Positions 49,662 through 61,471 of a DNA stretch of 64,000 nt are shown piece by piece. The stretch comes from Elephas maximus indicus (lineage: Eukaryota; Chordata; Mammalia; Proboscidea; Elephantidae). Where the stretch lies: contig NC_064841.1 in assembly GCF_024166365.1 (NCBI RefSeq), positions 27,520,001 to 27,584,000 on the forward strand, in the 5' to 3' direction. The translations under genes and the position numbers were made by a program. The stretch's first letter is position 1. Every line of letters begins with the position of its first letter. The notes under the pieces were generated by a model, which did no database searches, had not been told where the DNA came from, and was given only the letters and a program-made list of their open reading frames with translations.

Positions 49662-49848
49662 TTCTGGGTGACAGCAACAGTTAAGTTTGACAGGTCAAAT
49701 GCACACAGGGTGCCTCAGGAATACAGAAAGGCCTGTGATCTACTTCTGAAAGATTACAGCCATTAAAGATCCTATAGAATGCATGTCTACTCCGAAACAA
49801 AAGGGGTTGCCATTGAGTCAGAATCAACTTGAGGGCAACTGATACAAC
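49662..49848 (+). mobile_element. AfroSINE variant (third form), degenerate
   Basis: 'gcctgtgatctacttctgaa' and 'gttgccattgagtcagaatc' match the form at 45606-45800; the head is diverged. Confidence 0.75.
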
Positions 49849-51825
49849 CATTTCATATGTTCACAAAGTTACAGGAGAGATTAAATATCTTAAGCAGAGA
49901 CAAAGAAGATGTTTAAAAAAAAAAAGAACGAAATCAAACTTCTAGATAAAAAAAATATATGGGAGCTAAAATATCTTAGGTGAAAATACACTGGATTAGG
50001 TATTGTAGCAGAAAAGATTAGTGAAACTGAAGGACAACAATAGAAACTAGCCAAATAGAAAGAGAGAAAAAAAAGACAAGGAGAAAAAGAGAGTAAGAAA
50101 AGAGTTACCAGCATCAGTGAGCTGAGGGATAACTTCAAAAAGCCAAATATATATGCAAAGAGAGAGAAGGCAGGGAGGACAGCAAAATAGTTTAGAAACA
50201 TGGTGAAAATATTGCAAACTTGGTAAAAGCTGTAAAATCACAAATGCAAGAAGCTCAATAAACCTCAAGCACAAAAACATGAAGAAAACTACATCCAGGC
50301 ACATCATAATTGAAGTACTTAAAAACAATGAACAAAGAGGAAATCTGATAAACAACCAGAGCTGTACTGGAGTAAGGAAATGACACCAGATGGTAAATAA
50401 ATCCACAAGAAGAAGAGAAGCAGAAATGGTAAATAAGATCGTTAATACAATAAACTCCATAAATATGTACTAGCTCTCTTTTCTACTATCAGTTTCTTTT
50501 AAAAGACATAAAATTGTACAAAGTAATAATTATAACAATATATAGTTGAATTTGTAACATACAGAGATGTAATAGGTATAACAATAAAAGCACAAAAAGC
50601 GGGAATAGAATAAAGCTATATAGGAGTAATGTTTCTATATGTCACTGGAATTAAGTCAGTATAAAACTGGAATAGATTTTGTTAAGATGTTTAGATACGG
50701 TAAGTCCCAAAAAAAACACTAAGACAGGTTCTTAAAATATAGTGAAAAAATTATTTTAAAAAATGTTACACTAGAAAATATTCACTTAATGAAAAAAAAA
50801 GTACAGGCAGAACAAAGAAACAAAATAAGATTTGAGACATGTAGAGAACAAAAAGTAAAATTTTAGGCAGAGTAAATCCAACTAGATAAACAATTTCAAT
50901 AATAACATTAAAAGTAACTGCATTAAACACACTAATCCAAATGAGATTATCAGACTAAATAATAAAAAATAGTCCAACTATATGCTGCCTACAAGAAACA
51001 TTAAATTCAAAGAGGTGCAAAGGGATAGAAACAGATACACTATGCAAGCAGAAGCCAAGACGTTAGTAGCTATAGTAATACCAGAAGATCAGAAGGAAAT
51101 AGAAGATTTGAACAATATCAAAGAACGAGATCCAGTAGATATCTATAAAACACTCCATAAAAAGCAGAATACACGTTCCTCATAAGTGTACATGGAATAT
51201 ACTCCAGAATAGATTATATGCTAACACATAAAAAATAAATTTAAAAGGAATGAAATCTGTATACAAAGTATGTTCTCCAATGTCAATGGAGTGAAATTCC
51301 ATTTCAAAGAAATTTTGAAAATTCACAGCTATGTGGAAATTAAACAATATACTCCTAAATAACCAATGGACCAAGAAGAAATAACAAGGATTATTAGAAA
51401 ATGCTTTGAGATTAATAAAAAGAAAGACATAATGCGCCAAAACTTATAGGGTGCACCTGAGGCAATGCTTAAAGAGAAATTTATAACTGTAAAGGCTTAT
51501 GTTAAAAAAAGATCTCAAATCAATAACTCGAACTTCTACCTAAGACACTGGAAAAAGGGAAGCAAACTAACCCTAATGCATGCAGAAGAAAGAAATAATA
51601 CAGAGTGGAAATTAATGAAATAGAGAATAGAAAAACAGAGAAAACAATGCCAATAGTTGCTTCTTTTAAAAGTTCAAGAAAATTGACAAACCTTTGACTA
51701 GCCTAAACAAGGTGGGGAAGGAGAGAAAACACCAAAATTACTGAAACCAGGAATGAAAAGAGGAAATGTCACTACTGACCTGACACATATAAAAAGAGTA
51801 AGAGAACACTATGAACAATTGCATG

Positions 51826-51912
51826 CCAGCAACCCTACAGGACAGAGCAGAACTGCCCCAGTGTTTCCAAAGGGCGCCTGGTGGATTTGAAATGCCAGTC
51901 TTTTGTGGTTTC
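51826..51912 (-). mobile_element. AfroSINE fragment, antisense
   Basis: 'cagcaaccctacaggacaga' to 'cgcctggtggatttgaaatg'; both ends missing. Confidence 0.85.
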
Positions 51913-52460
51913 CAGGTAATTTAGAGGTAATGGAAAAATTCCTAAAAAGACACAAACCACAGAAACTGGCTCCAGAGGAAATTTCATTGAGTTGATACTT
52001 TTAATGTATCTCTGATCAACCTTACCAATTTAATTCCATGAAATTTAAGGTAGGAAACAAAATGTCTAAAATAAAAGTGAGAAAGTATAATAAACCTTTT
52101 CTTTTCATTTCACCATGGTCAAATTCTCAAGTCACGTTTGGGCAGTTCACATGAATATAAAGAACAAAATAAGCTATGACTGGAGATACAAGAAGAAAAT
52201 AAGTGTATCCTTAATATTTTCAAGTTTCTAAACTATTGTTCCTCTCTGTGCATAACAGTATGATACTTTCAGAGATACATGTGCTTTTGATTAATCAAGG
52301 TATTCTTTATTTCTCATCATTAGAAAATAATTTACCTATTATTTTACAAAAATTTGCTGTTGATGTTTTTCTCTTCATTTATAAAAAGTCTAATTGTTCC
52401 ATCAATTTCATTCTAAATCTACAGAACAATGAGAAAAATAAAATATTTTAATGCACTTAC

Positions 52461-52542
52461 GTCATTACTTCCTTTAGTGAGCCAATAGCTTTTTCTAGAG
52501 TGTTTTTGTCAGGATTTTCATCGGTGGTGTGCTTCTTAAGAT
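52461..52542 (-). CDS. ECT2: ECT2 exon: DH C-terminal helix
   Basis: 82 nt. It completes the split Asp codon, then encodes LKKHTTDENPDKNTLEKAIG and SLKEVM, and ends two bases into a Thr codon. The acceptor is ATTACAG and the donor GTAAGT. The long C-terminal DH helix starts here and runs into the PH domain. Confidence 0.97.
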
Positions 52543-54118
52543 CTGTAATGATAAAACATTTTTTTCTATGATTAAAAAAAAAATTCAGTGGTTTTCTATC
52601 TAAGATTTTAAAAAATGCAGTCCATCTTGATAGGTGTAGGCTGACTAATTTTTAAAGATAATATATTTTTACTTAAAAAATTAAGTTTTAAGCAATGTTC
52701 CCTTAAGAGTTCTCTTCTTACACATTTATTAAGATTACCATATTTTTTATTGACTAAATTTTCAGAATATGTAACACAAGTTTTCTCACAATGCCTGCTC
52801 AATTCTAGTAAAGCTTAGAGACTCCCAGATTCCTCTGCTGAGTGAAAACACATAACCCTCAATTAGCTCAGAAATCATTATATATGCTACACCGTATTTC
52901 ATATTGGGTGCCCATGGCTCTATCATAGAGTATTTGGTGTCTGCAAAAGCAAATTTTGTTTAGTTGTGAGGTCCAAGAGATACATATACTTCAACTCTTC
53001 TTACCTAGATTGCTTACCCTATGCCATCTGTGGCACATTCCCACTAAATCTGCTCTCAATCTAGCACCATATCTACCTAAACTTTGAAGTGGAACAATAG
53101 GAAAAAGACTTAGAAATCGAGTTCATTTTAGTTATAACAGCATGGATTTCTGAGTACTTAATGAAACAACTGATGATATATAAATTAGCAAAAAAGCCCC
53201 ACTATTTTTGGAAACTTCAAGATTGGTTTATACATTGTCTTTATAATCTGTTAAAAAGGGAAGGGAAATCATTTTTTAAGCTAATAATTCTTAACTATAT
53301 TAGATAATCCTAAAAAGGAAAATTATGAAATTTAGTTATTACTATAATTAATAGACTAAAATATTTTAAAGAAAAAAGCAGATTAAACAGTTTCACAATT
53401 AGCTTCCTTATCTGCTATACATACTACTGTAGTTATGGTTTAGGGATCAAAATGTTTTATTACAAGCTTATTTCTGTTTGTAGTTTATTTTTCATATTTA
53501 ATTTTAAATAATAAAATAAAATCTTGACACTTCGGCAAATATATTCACTAATTTAGTCTGCTAAATGCTTTTTTGACCACAAGCAAAATCTATTCATAAA
53601 GATTAACTCTGCTGTAGAACTTCCTTCTACTTATATCTGTAATTTAAGTTCTAGAAAATATGGATCAAGAGAATTTTGAACAATCTAAGGAAATAGAAGT
53701 AAGTATAAGGCCAAGTATACAGAACTTTACTAAAATTCAGAAAAGGACTAAAAAATTGCGACACACGAATATCTTTTCTTGTGATTTTGTCGGTGGACTT
53801 GAGTTTATGTACATGTAAATTAATTTTGAGTTAGTGACACACTACAAAATGTAAGACGACTTTAAATGGATAAATAAAAAGCACAATACTAGTCAATATA
53901 AATGATATCAAAACAAAGTACTGCAGTCCAGACTGAATTTTTGTGGCACCAGTGATTAAGATTATGTATAAAGCTGTTTTCTTTGTAAAAGAGACATATA
54001 AACATTAAAACAGAAGTCTTAAAAAAACCTATGAAAATGGGAATTTCAACATTTTTAGGAACAAAAAAACAATTCCATGAAAATATCTAAAATAGACTGA
54101 AAATAAATAAGCAAGTAC
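52543..54118 (-). other. ECT2 intron, unique
   Basis: AT-rich; no repeat or exon recognised. Confidence 0.5.
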
Positions 54119-54215
54119 CATTTAAAAGCAGTGCAACACTGGGTAATCTCTGTACCGGTCGGATGAGAAGTTCAACAAGGCTTTGCCGTCCACATTCTGG
54201 TTTAGCTTGATTAAT
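54119..54215 (-). CDS. ECT2: ECT2 exon: DH conserved region 3 (catalytic helix)
   Basis: 97 nt: 32 codons plus the first base of a split Asp codon. It contains LLIRPVQRLPSVALLL, the hallmark DH CR3 helix that forms part of the GTPase-binding surface and shows clearly that this is a Dbl-family exchange factor. The acceptor is CTTTTCAG. The donor reads GTACTT after AATG. Confidence 0.98.
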
Positions 54216-54856
54216 CTGAAAAGAATTAACATACTCAATGATTAAAGAAGGAATTTTTTTTGCAAAGATTAGACATTTTAATCCCTATCATCAGTAACCC
54301 TGATAAGAACTAGCAGGATGGGTGGCAGTTACTCTCCAGAAGATTACTGTGGTTGAATAATCTTCAGGGGGCTAAAATGACTTACTCCTCAGCCAAGGGT
54401 TAACAACTCAAACAGAAAGTGAGTTCCACCACACATTTTATACATCCCATTTTAAGTTTCTCTAAAGGCTACACAAGTCACAAGAAAAAAAAATTTTTTT
54501 AATATTAATTATGCTGATACCTTTGGATAAAGAGAGTAGAGCATTTATTTGGTAACGGGAGAACATCATTAAAGACAAAACAAAAATCTTTCTGGAAATT
54601 TTCAGGTGTTTGGAAGCTAAAACATGTACAACTTCTATAACATTCTCATTTGTCCAGCTGCCCCTGCTACCTAATACATCAAATCTTCTGAAGCTAAACA
54701 TCACTACCATCCTCCAGTACAGCTAAAATTAACTATAAGATTAAGGTGTGCTTACGTGGATATATTTTTACTCAAGCTATAATTTTATTTTTTATGTTTA
54801 ATGAAATTCCCTCAGCAATGACTCCCAGGTTTTTATTTGTAAGATATGTACAATAC

Positions 54857-54967
54857 CTTTAGAAAAGCATGAAATCTTGGTTTCTGTTTTTCACATTTAA
54901 TAATTGTTTCCTTCCTCATTTCAAAGAAGTTTACAAAGGGAGGGTAGGTTTTTACCAAATCCTTTGA
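54857..54967 (-). CDS. ECT2: ECT2 exon: DH domain, conserved region 2
   Basis: 111 nt, 37 codons, phase 0 at both ends, from SKDLVKTYPPFVNFF to KPRFHAFLK. The acceptor is TTTTTTAG and the donor GTATTG, weaker than its neighbours. This matches the middle DH helices. The residue after FFEM is Arg here (FFEMRKET), whereas I recall Ser in human ECT2. Confidence 0.97.
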
Positions 54968-56122
54968 CTAAAAAAGAGAGAAAAAAAATACTAATTTGTT
55001 ACTCATTACTCATGTCACCTTTACACAATGAAACTTAAAGTCAAATAACAAAATTTACTACTGACATAGTGGATACAAAAGAAAAGTTTAAATAAGTTTC
55101 TTCTCAAGTTAAATACAGAAATTAATTTTATACACTTCTCAGTAAAGAGTGAGTTAACTGCTAAACAAAAAACAATTGGCACACACAGCCTAAAACTTGA
55201 GTAAGAAATAAAGAACCAGAAATAAAAGCATATTAAAGCTTATTTTACTGACATAAACATGACAAAGAAAATTTTTAAAATGTCTATAAATATATGCACT
55301 CAGAATATAATAATTCAAATAGAGCTTATCTATGCAGAACCCAAGAACATGTAAATTTTTATTGAAAGCTATAAGCCACCACTAAAATATCAATATTATT
55401 CAAAAATGCAAGCAAGAAAAGAAAAAATGTCTTGGCTAATTGACGATACTAACAAGTATCAAAAACATATATGGTAACAGTTTGCATATTTGGCTGTCTC
55501 ATCCAATCAGAAAAAACATCTAAGAGACTATATGGCAAAGAAGGAAGTTGGGTTTGGGGAGGGGGGGGTGTGTGTTAGGCCTCAGAAAACAAAATAAATA
55601 AATGCACCTAGATCCAAAGCACTAAAACCTATAAATCCTATTCAAAGGAGGGAACCATAGTACTTCACTCAAAATGAAATTATTTTTATTTTATAAACTT
55701 CAGTATGTTTATTTTATAAACTAGTAAAGGAGCAGCTGATTAGAAGCTTCTATATACAGCACACAAAATGAGTAAAAAGTGATAACAACTAAAAGAAAAA
55801 TAAAACTCAACCACACAAATTTCAACAACTACAAAAAACCTGGAGCCATTTATAAAGGGCAAATAACTTAATATATGGCAAATTAATGTCCCTAATGATG
55901 ATCTTGAGTTATCAAGAAAATATCACATACAGAAAGCATGTTTCAGAAAAGAACACTTGCAATATATTTTACAAACGCAACCATGTCAAAGTTTTAAAAG
56001 CTCTCACATTTCAAGGAATAACTTTCATTTATTTATTTGAAAAGTCTCTTGTGTAGGGTATATCATTCTGACAGTCCTTGATGAGATACTTAAACCTGAA
56101 CACTTAAAAATAAAATACTTAC
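54968..56122 (-). other. ECT2 intron, unique
   Basis: A short G-run at 55557-55568 is the only feature noticed. Confidence 0.5.
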
Positions 56123-56191
56123 ATATTTAAGAAAAATGTCACCAATGCTTTTGCTCTCATCCCAATTGATAATAAGGTCTTCAAGATCATC
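56123..56191 (-). CDS. ECT2: ECT2 exon: DH domain
   Basis: 69 nt, 23 codons, phase 0 at both ends: DDLEDLIINWDESK followed by SIGDIFLKY. The acceptor ends TTTCAG and the donor is GTAAGT. It continues the DH helical bundle directly from the 62858-62968 exon across a 6.7 kb intron that carries an inverted RTE pair, L1, hAT and SINE copies. Confidence 0.97.
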
Positions 56192-56527
56192 CTGAAACAA
56201 TACAAACTGAAACTTTAAAGATTAAACTTGACAGCAATTTATATACTTTTTAATACTTCTGAGATATTTATTTGAAAGTAGCACTTCTCAAAGTGTCTTA
56301 GTTTGATGTGCAGAGCAATTATTATCTCACTCTTGTACCTCAACATGGAATTCGTTTTTTTACTAGGAGGAAAGTATCCTTTGAAAAATAAGAAAATACA
56401 AATAACATCAAGTCAATAAGATTAAGCCTAACTTTCCCAATACATGATAGTTCAATACCTTCTCTTATTAACTTTTTAGATAGACTGATTGGTGTTATTA
56501 ATTACAGAAAACTACTTTCAGTCCCAG

Positions 56528-56868
56528 GGGCACTGGTCGTTTGGTCAGTGGCAGAATTCTTGCCTTTCATGCAGGAGACATGAGTTTAATTCCCAGCCAA
56601 TACAGCTTGTGCACAGTCGCTACCCATCTGTCAGTGGGGGCTTGCTGTTGCTATGATGCTGAACAGGTTTCAGCAGAGCTGACAGCCTAGGAAAAAAGGC
56701 CTAGCGAGCTACTTCCAACAATTAGCCAACAAAAACCCTATGGACCACAAAAGTCTGATTCGCAACCATTCATAGGGATTGTGCAGAACTGCATAAGGCT
56801 TCATTCCGTTGTGCATGGGGTCGCCATGAGTCAGGGGCCTACTCAATAGCAGCCAACAATAGCAACAC
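56528..56868 (+). mobile_element. tRNA-Gly-derived SINE with RTE-like tail
   Basis: The head 'ggtcagtggcagaattcttg' plus 'catgcaggagacatgagttt' and 'aattcccagccaata' follows tRNA-Gly closely (A box, anticodon arm, B box). A unique body follows, and the end 'ggggtcgccatgagtcaggg' is the RTE-type tail. It is too diverged and lacks the structure to be a functional tRNA gene. Confidence 0.85.
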
Positions 56869-57056
56869 TGAATATTTTAGGCTTGCAGACCATGTGCTTT
56901 CTGTCACACATACTTCACTCAGCCTCTGCAGCATGAAGGCAGTCACAGACAATATGTGAATGAATTGAGTGTAGCTATGTTTCAATAAAACTTTCTTCAC
57001 CAAATCATGCAACAGGCCAGATTTAGCCCTTGGACCATAGTTTTGCCAACATGTAG
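56869..57056 (+). mobile_element. hAT-type DNA transposon fragment
   Basis: 'tattttaggcttgcagacca', 'ttcaataaaactttcttcac' and 'gccagatttagcccttgga' are blocks of an old, widespread mammalian non-autonomous hAT family. Exact family not named. Confidence 0.65.
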
Positions 57057-57941
57057 TCTATAAAATTCCTTAGCAGTCATCCTAAAATATACATTTTTAA
57101 AAATTTTACAGGACATTTAAAGATAAAACACAAATCAGGTGAGATCCTAAAAATGACATACCTTAAATGAAATTATAAAAATGACTTTAAAATGGAAGTC
57201 CATCAGTAAGCTCCTATACCAGAGGTTCTCAAAGTATCAACCACAGACCCTGGGTGTTCCTCAATACTCTTTCCGTGGCATCCATGAAATTAAAACTATT
57301 AATTATAATGTTAATGCATTACTCGACTTTTTCACTCCAAATCTCTCACAAGTATACACTACAGTTTTCTAGAGGTTATATAATGTGTGATATTGCACAG
57401 ACTGAATGTAGAAGCAGGTATGAGAATATATTTTTTCTTAAACCAGACATTAAAGAAATACCATTATTTTTACACAAATAATGCATGCCTTCTATGTCTG
57501 TTTGCCAATCACTCCCTCCTCCAGCAAGGTATTTTTGTAAGCATGCTATGCTAATTTTTTTATAGCAACATGTAAAAAAAATTTGACATAGCAGCACTTA
57601 TGAAAATACTTCATAGAAGAAGGAGTGGTTGGCAAACAAACATAGGAGGCTCGCATTATCTGTGTAAAAATATAGCACAAAAATGTAAAATAATGCCACT
57701 CTTCTCTTTTCATTATTTTTATTTCAGAAGCTATTTTTTCATAAAGATATGGTATTGATGGTACCATGTAATTGGTTTATTATTATTTTAATTAAATTAG
57801 TAAATATCTTTTGAATTGGCTATCCACATGCAAAAAGATTAACTTAAATTCTCACCTTACATTAAAAAAAAAAAAAAGCTCAAAATGGATTACAGACCTA
57901 AATGTAAAAGCTAAAATACTATAGCTTTTACAAGAAAACAG

Positions 57942-58119
57942 TAACCCTGGTGGTGTACTGGTTAACAGCTATGGCTGCTAACCAAAAGGTAAGCAGTTCA
58001 AATCCATCAGGTGCTCCTTGGAAACCCTATGGGGCAGCTCTACTCTGTCCTATAGGGTAGCTATGAGTTCAAATCAACTCATCATAAACGAGTTGGGGTT
58101 TTTTTTGGGGGGGTTTTAA
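57942..58119 (+). mobile_element. AfroSINE, short form, inside L1
   Basis: 'aaccctggtggtgtactggt' head; T/G-rich tail. Flanking duplication aagaaaacag at 57932-57941 and 58120-58129. Confidence 0.93.
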
Positions 58120-58369
58120 AAGAAAACAGGGGAAAAAGAATTCAAGACCTTGGGTCAGGCAAAGACTTCTTAGATGAGACACCAAAAACACAGTCCATAA
58201 GACAAAAAAAATAAATAAATTGGAGTTCACCAAAATTAACTTTGGCACTCAAAAAAAAATCATTAAGAAAATGAAAAGACAAGCAACAACAAACTGGGAG
58301 AATATATTTGCAAAACATATAGCTGATCAATGACTTATTTCCTGAATTCATAAAGAAGCCTTATTTTTG

Positions 58370-58562
58370 TGTACTGTTAGGTCGATTCCAACTCATAGCA
58401 AACCTACAGGACAGAGAAGAACTGCCTCATAGGGTTTCCAAGGCTGTAATCTTTACGGGAGTAGATGACCAGGTCTTTTCTCCTGTGGAGCCACTGGTAG
58501 GTTCAAATAACCAATCTTCTGGTCAACATCCAAGCACTTAACCATAGCACGACCAGAGATCC
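58370..58562 (-). mobile_element. AfroSINE, long form, antisense, inside L1
   Basis: 'gttaggtcgattccaactca' tail and the long-form block 'gctgtaatctttacgggagt'. Confidence 0.88.
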
Positions 58563-59283
58563 TTTACAACTCAATAATAAGATGACAAACAACCCCAAAA
58601 AATGGGCAACAGACCTGAACATATATTTCACTAGAAATGATATAAAAATGGCTAATGAACACATAAAAATATGGTCGACATCATTAGTCATTGGGAAAAT
58701 TAAAGCCACAGTGAAAAGGCACTTCGCACCCACTAGGATGGCTACAATAATTAAAAAAAAGTAAATTCAGCAATAAAAAGCCAACAAACTACTAACTTGC
58801 TACATGACAGAGAGCTCAAAAAACATGCTAAGACAAATAAGTCAGATAAAAGAGACCACACACTGTAAGACTGCATTTGTATGAAATTTCCAGAAAAGAA
58901 AATTCATAAAGACAGAAATTAGAATTACTAGTTACCTGGGGCTGGAGCTAGGAATGGGGATTAACTGTAAATGGGCATGAAGGATCCTACTGGGAGGATA
59001 AAAGTATTCTAAAATGGATTTATGGTGATGGTTGCATCACTAGGAAGTCACTGAATCTAAAAGTCATTGAATTGTATATTTAAAATACATTAATTTTATT
59101 ATATGTAAAATATACCTCAATAATGTGGTTTTAAAAAGTCATGTATTTTTAAAATTAATATTTTTTAATTTCTAATAAAGTAATCAATACTGATAAAAAC
59201 TACATAAACAAAAGTTCCACAATATATTTTAAGATTGAAAAGGAAACCTGAGAGCAAATAATTTAAGAACCGCTGTCCTATAC

Positions 59284-59470
59284 TAGTGAGCACCAGTGGT
59301 GCAGTGGTTAAGCCCTCAGCTGCTAACCAAAAAGTCAGTGATTTGAACCCACCAGCTACTCTGTGGGAAAAAGAGGTGGCAGTCTTTCTTGCCAACCCTA
59401 TGGGGCAGTTCTACTCTGTCCTATAGGGTCGCTATGAGTTGGAATTGACTCAAAAACAGTGGGTCTTTGG
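59284..59470 (+). mobile_element. AfroSINE
   Basis: 'caccagtggtgcagtggtta' head, an extra 'aaagaggtggcagtctttct' block, and the standard tail. Flanks share tatactag. Confidence 0.88.
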
Positions 59471-59763
59471 TCTTATACTAGCAGACTCATAAAAGTTGAA
59501 ATGGGAAGAAAAAACTATCCTCAACAGCATAAAAGTGAAATTCAAAATAGATGGACAAAGGGGTCAAATCTTGATCCAGCATTTATTAGAAATATTATAA
59601 GAAATAGTAGTCAAAAATTAATGAATTATTATTAATCTAATATTTTAGCAATTAAAAATTATTACAAGAATACTAACTTCTTGGTTATGCTGAATAACTG
59701 TGGCATTACTCAATATATGGTTGACATTTAAAGTAGAAAAAATGCTATGTGTAACAAAGTTTC

Positions 59764-60530
59764 TTAATAAACTTTGTTATGCCAACTGGCCTAGATGTCC
59801 CCTGAAACATAGGTCAACTGGCATAACAAAGTTTATTAAAAAAATGTTCTGCATTCCACTTTGCTGAGTGGCGTCTGGGGTCTTAAAAGCTAGCAAGCAG
59901 CCATCTAAGATGCATCAACTGGTCCCAACCCACCTAGAGCAAAGGAGAAGGAAGAACACCAAAGACACAAGGAAAATATAAGCCCAAGAGACAGAGACTC
60001 CATCAGCCTGAGACAAGAACTAGATGGTATGCAGCTACCACCAATCACCGCCCTGACAGGAACACAACAAAGAGTCCCTCACGGAGCAGGAGAAAAGTGG
60101 GGTGCAGCACTCAAATTCTGGTAAAAAGATCAGACTTATTAATGGTCTGACTGAGACTCGAGGGACCCCAGAAGACATGCACCCAGACTCTCTGTTGGCC
60201 CAAAACTAAAAACATACCCAAAGCCAACTCTTCAGACAAAGATTAGGCTGGACTATAAGACATAAAATGATACTTGTGAACAGTGTGCTTCTCAGCTCAA
60301 GTACATACATGAGACTAAACAGGCAGTTTCTGTCCAGAGGCGAGATGAGAAGGCAGAAAGGGACAGAACCTGGCTGAATGGACATGGAAAATACTGGGTA
60401 GAAATGAGGAGTGTGTTGTCATATTATAAGGAGACCAACTAGGGTCACATAACAATGTGTGTATAAATTTTTGTATCAGAAACTAACTTGAACTGTAAAC
60501 TTTCACTTAAAGAACAACTGAAAAAAAAAA
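59764..60530 (+). mobile_element. L1 3' UTR, plus, with 5' fold-back
   Basis: From 'ggtcaactggcataacaaag' to the poly-A at about 60523-60532 it matches the L1 tail type at 3420-4160. Its extreme 5' end (59764-59784) is an inverted copy of 59819-59839. Confidence 0.85.
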
Positions 60531-60532
60531 GA

Positions 60533-61085
60533 AATCAAAAGACGCGTTACTTTGAGGAAATCTGCTGCAAAAGGCCTCTTTGAGATGTTGAAAAGCAGAG
60601 ATGTCACCTTGAAGACTGGGGCGTGCCTAAACCAAGCCATGGTGTTTCTGGTTGCCTCACATGCATGCAAAAGCTGGACGATGGATGGGGAGGACCGAAG
60701 AAGAACTGATGCGTTTGAATTGTGGTGCTGGCAGGGAGTGTTGAATATACCATGGACTGCCAAAAGAGTGAACGGATCTGTCTTAGAGGAAGTGCAGCCG
60801 GGGTGCTCCTTGAAAGCAAGGATAGAAGACTGCATTCCGTGTATTTTGGACATGGTGTTGGTGGGGGGGATCAGTCCCTGGAGAAGGACATCATGTTTGG
60901 TAAAGTAGAGGACCACTGAGGGGGAGGAGGACCCTCAATGAGGCAGACTGACACAGTGGCTGCAACAATGGACTCAGGCATGGCAGCGATTGTGAGTATG
61001 GCGCAGAATCGGGCAGTGTTTCGTTCTGTTGTACATAGGGTCACTATGAGTCAGAACCAGACAGAACTGTTGACAACCCAAGTCA
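60533..61085 (+). mobile_element. RTE LINE 3' fragment, plus
   Basis: C-terminal RTE text in an open frame at 60552-60908 (SHACKSWTMDGEDRRRTDAF, ELWCWQGVLNIPW), ending in 'ctatgagtcagaaccagaca'. The frame lacks RT and endonuclease and is a fossil. Confidence 0.9.
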
Positions 61086-61111
61086 AGGATGGCAGATGGA
61101 GGATGTGTTCT

Positions 61112-61471
61112 GGGCTGTTGTGTTGTTGTTGGGTGTTGTTGTCAAGTTGGTTTCAACTCATAGTGACACTATTATGGCAGAGCAACACTGCCTGGCCCTG
61201 TGCCAGCTTCACAGTTGTTGTTGTGCATGAGCCTGATAACATGTCCAAAGTTTGGAGGTCCATGCTATGTTCAATATTCTTAACTAACACCACAGTTCAG
61301 GGGCGTCAGTTCTTCTTTAGTCCTCCTTGCTCACTGTCCAGCTTTTGAGTACATATGAGGCAATTGAAAATACCATGGCTTGGGTCAGGCGCACCTTGGT
61401 CCTCGGGGTGACATCTTTGCTTTTTAACACTTTAGGGAGGTTTTTTGCAGCAGATATGCCCAACACAAAAA
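61112..61471 (-). mobile_element. RTE LINE 3' fragment, antisense
   Basis: Reversed RTE tail 'gttgttgttgggtgttgttg' onward, with an internal gap near 61235, ending 'gcagcagatatgcccaacac' before an A-run. Faces the plus-strand fragment tail to tail. Confidence 0.88.

Larger units (their letters stand above)
49380..52010 (+). mobile_element. Old L1-type LINE, plus, heavily decayed
   Basis: ORF1-to-ORF2 order is visible: 'gcagaaaagattagtgaaac' (ORF1 region), 'atgctgcctacaagaaacat' (endonuclease region) and 'gaggcaatgcttaaagagaa' (before RT). No intact frame. SINE fragments sit at 49662-49848 and 51826-51912. Confidence 0.75.
57825..59145 (+). mobile_element. L1 3' end, plus, inside hAT
   Basis: ORF2 C-terminal and 3' text ('aatggattacagacctaaat', 'aaatgggcaacagacctgaa', 'tgatggttgcatcactagga') with two SINEs inside. 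No intact frame. Confidence 0.8.
57215..59275 (+). mobile_element. hAT-like DNA transposon, split by an L1
   Basis: Left part 57215-57820 starts 'ccagaggttctcaaagtatc' and right part 59150-59275 ends 'ttaagaaccgctgtcct', which reads as its inverted end ('aggacagcggttcttaa'). The pieces fit as the two ends of one element. The L1 at 57825-59145 lies between them. Confidence 0.7.

Noticed and set aside
50047..50460. 137-residue minus-strand frame rich in Phe, Leu and Ser
   Set aside because: Antisense of purine-rich old L1 sequence; composition artefact, no domain.
56528..56600. Possible tRNA-Gly gene
   Set aside because: Only the head of a SINE; arms are mismatched and body and tail continue as a retroposon.
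60552..61348. Open frames of 118 and 136 residues
   Set aside because: Both are RTE C-terminal text or its 3' UTR and flank; no intact RT or endonuclease.
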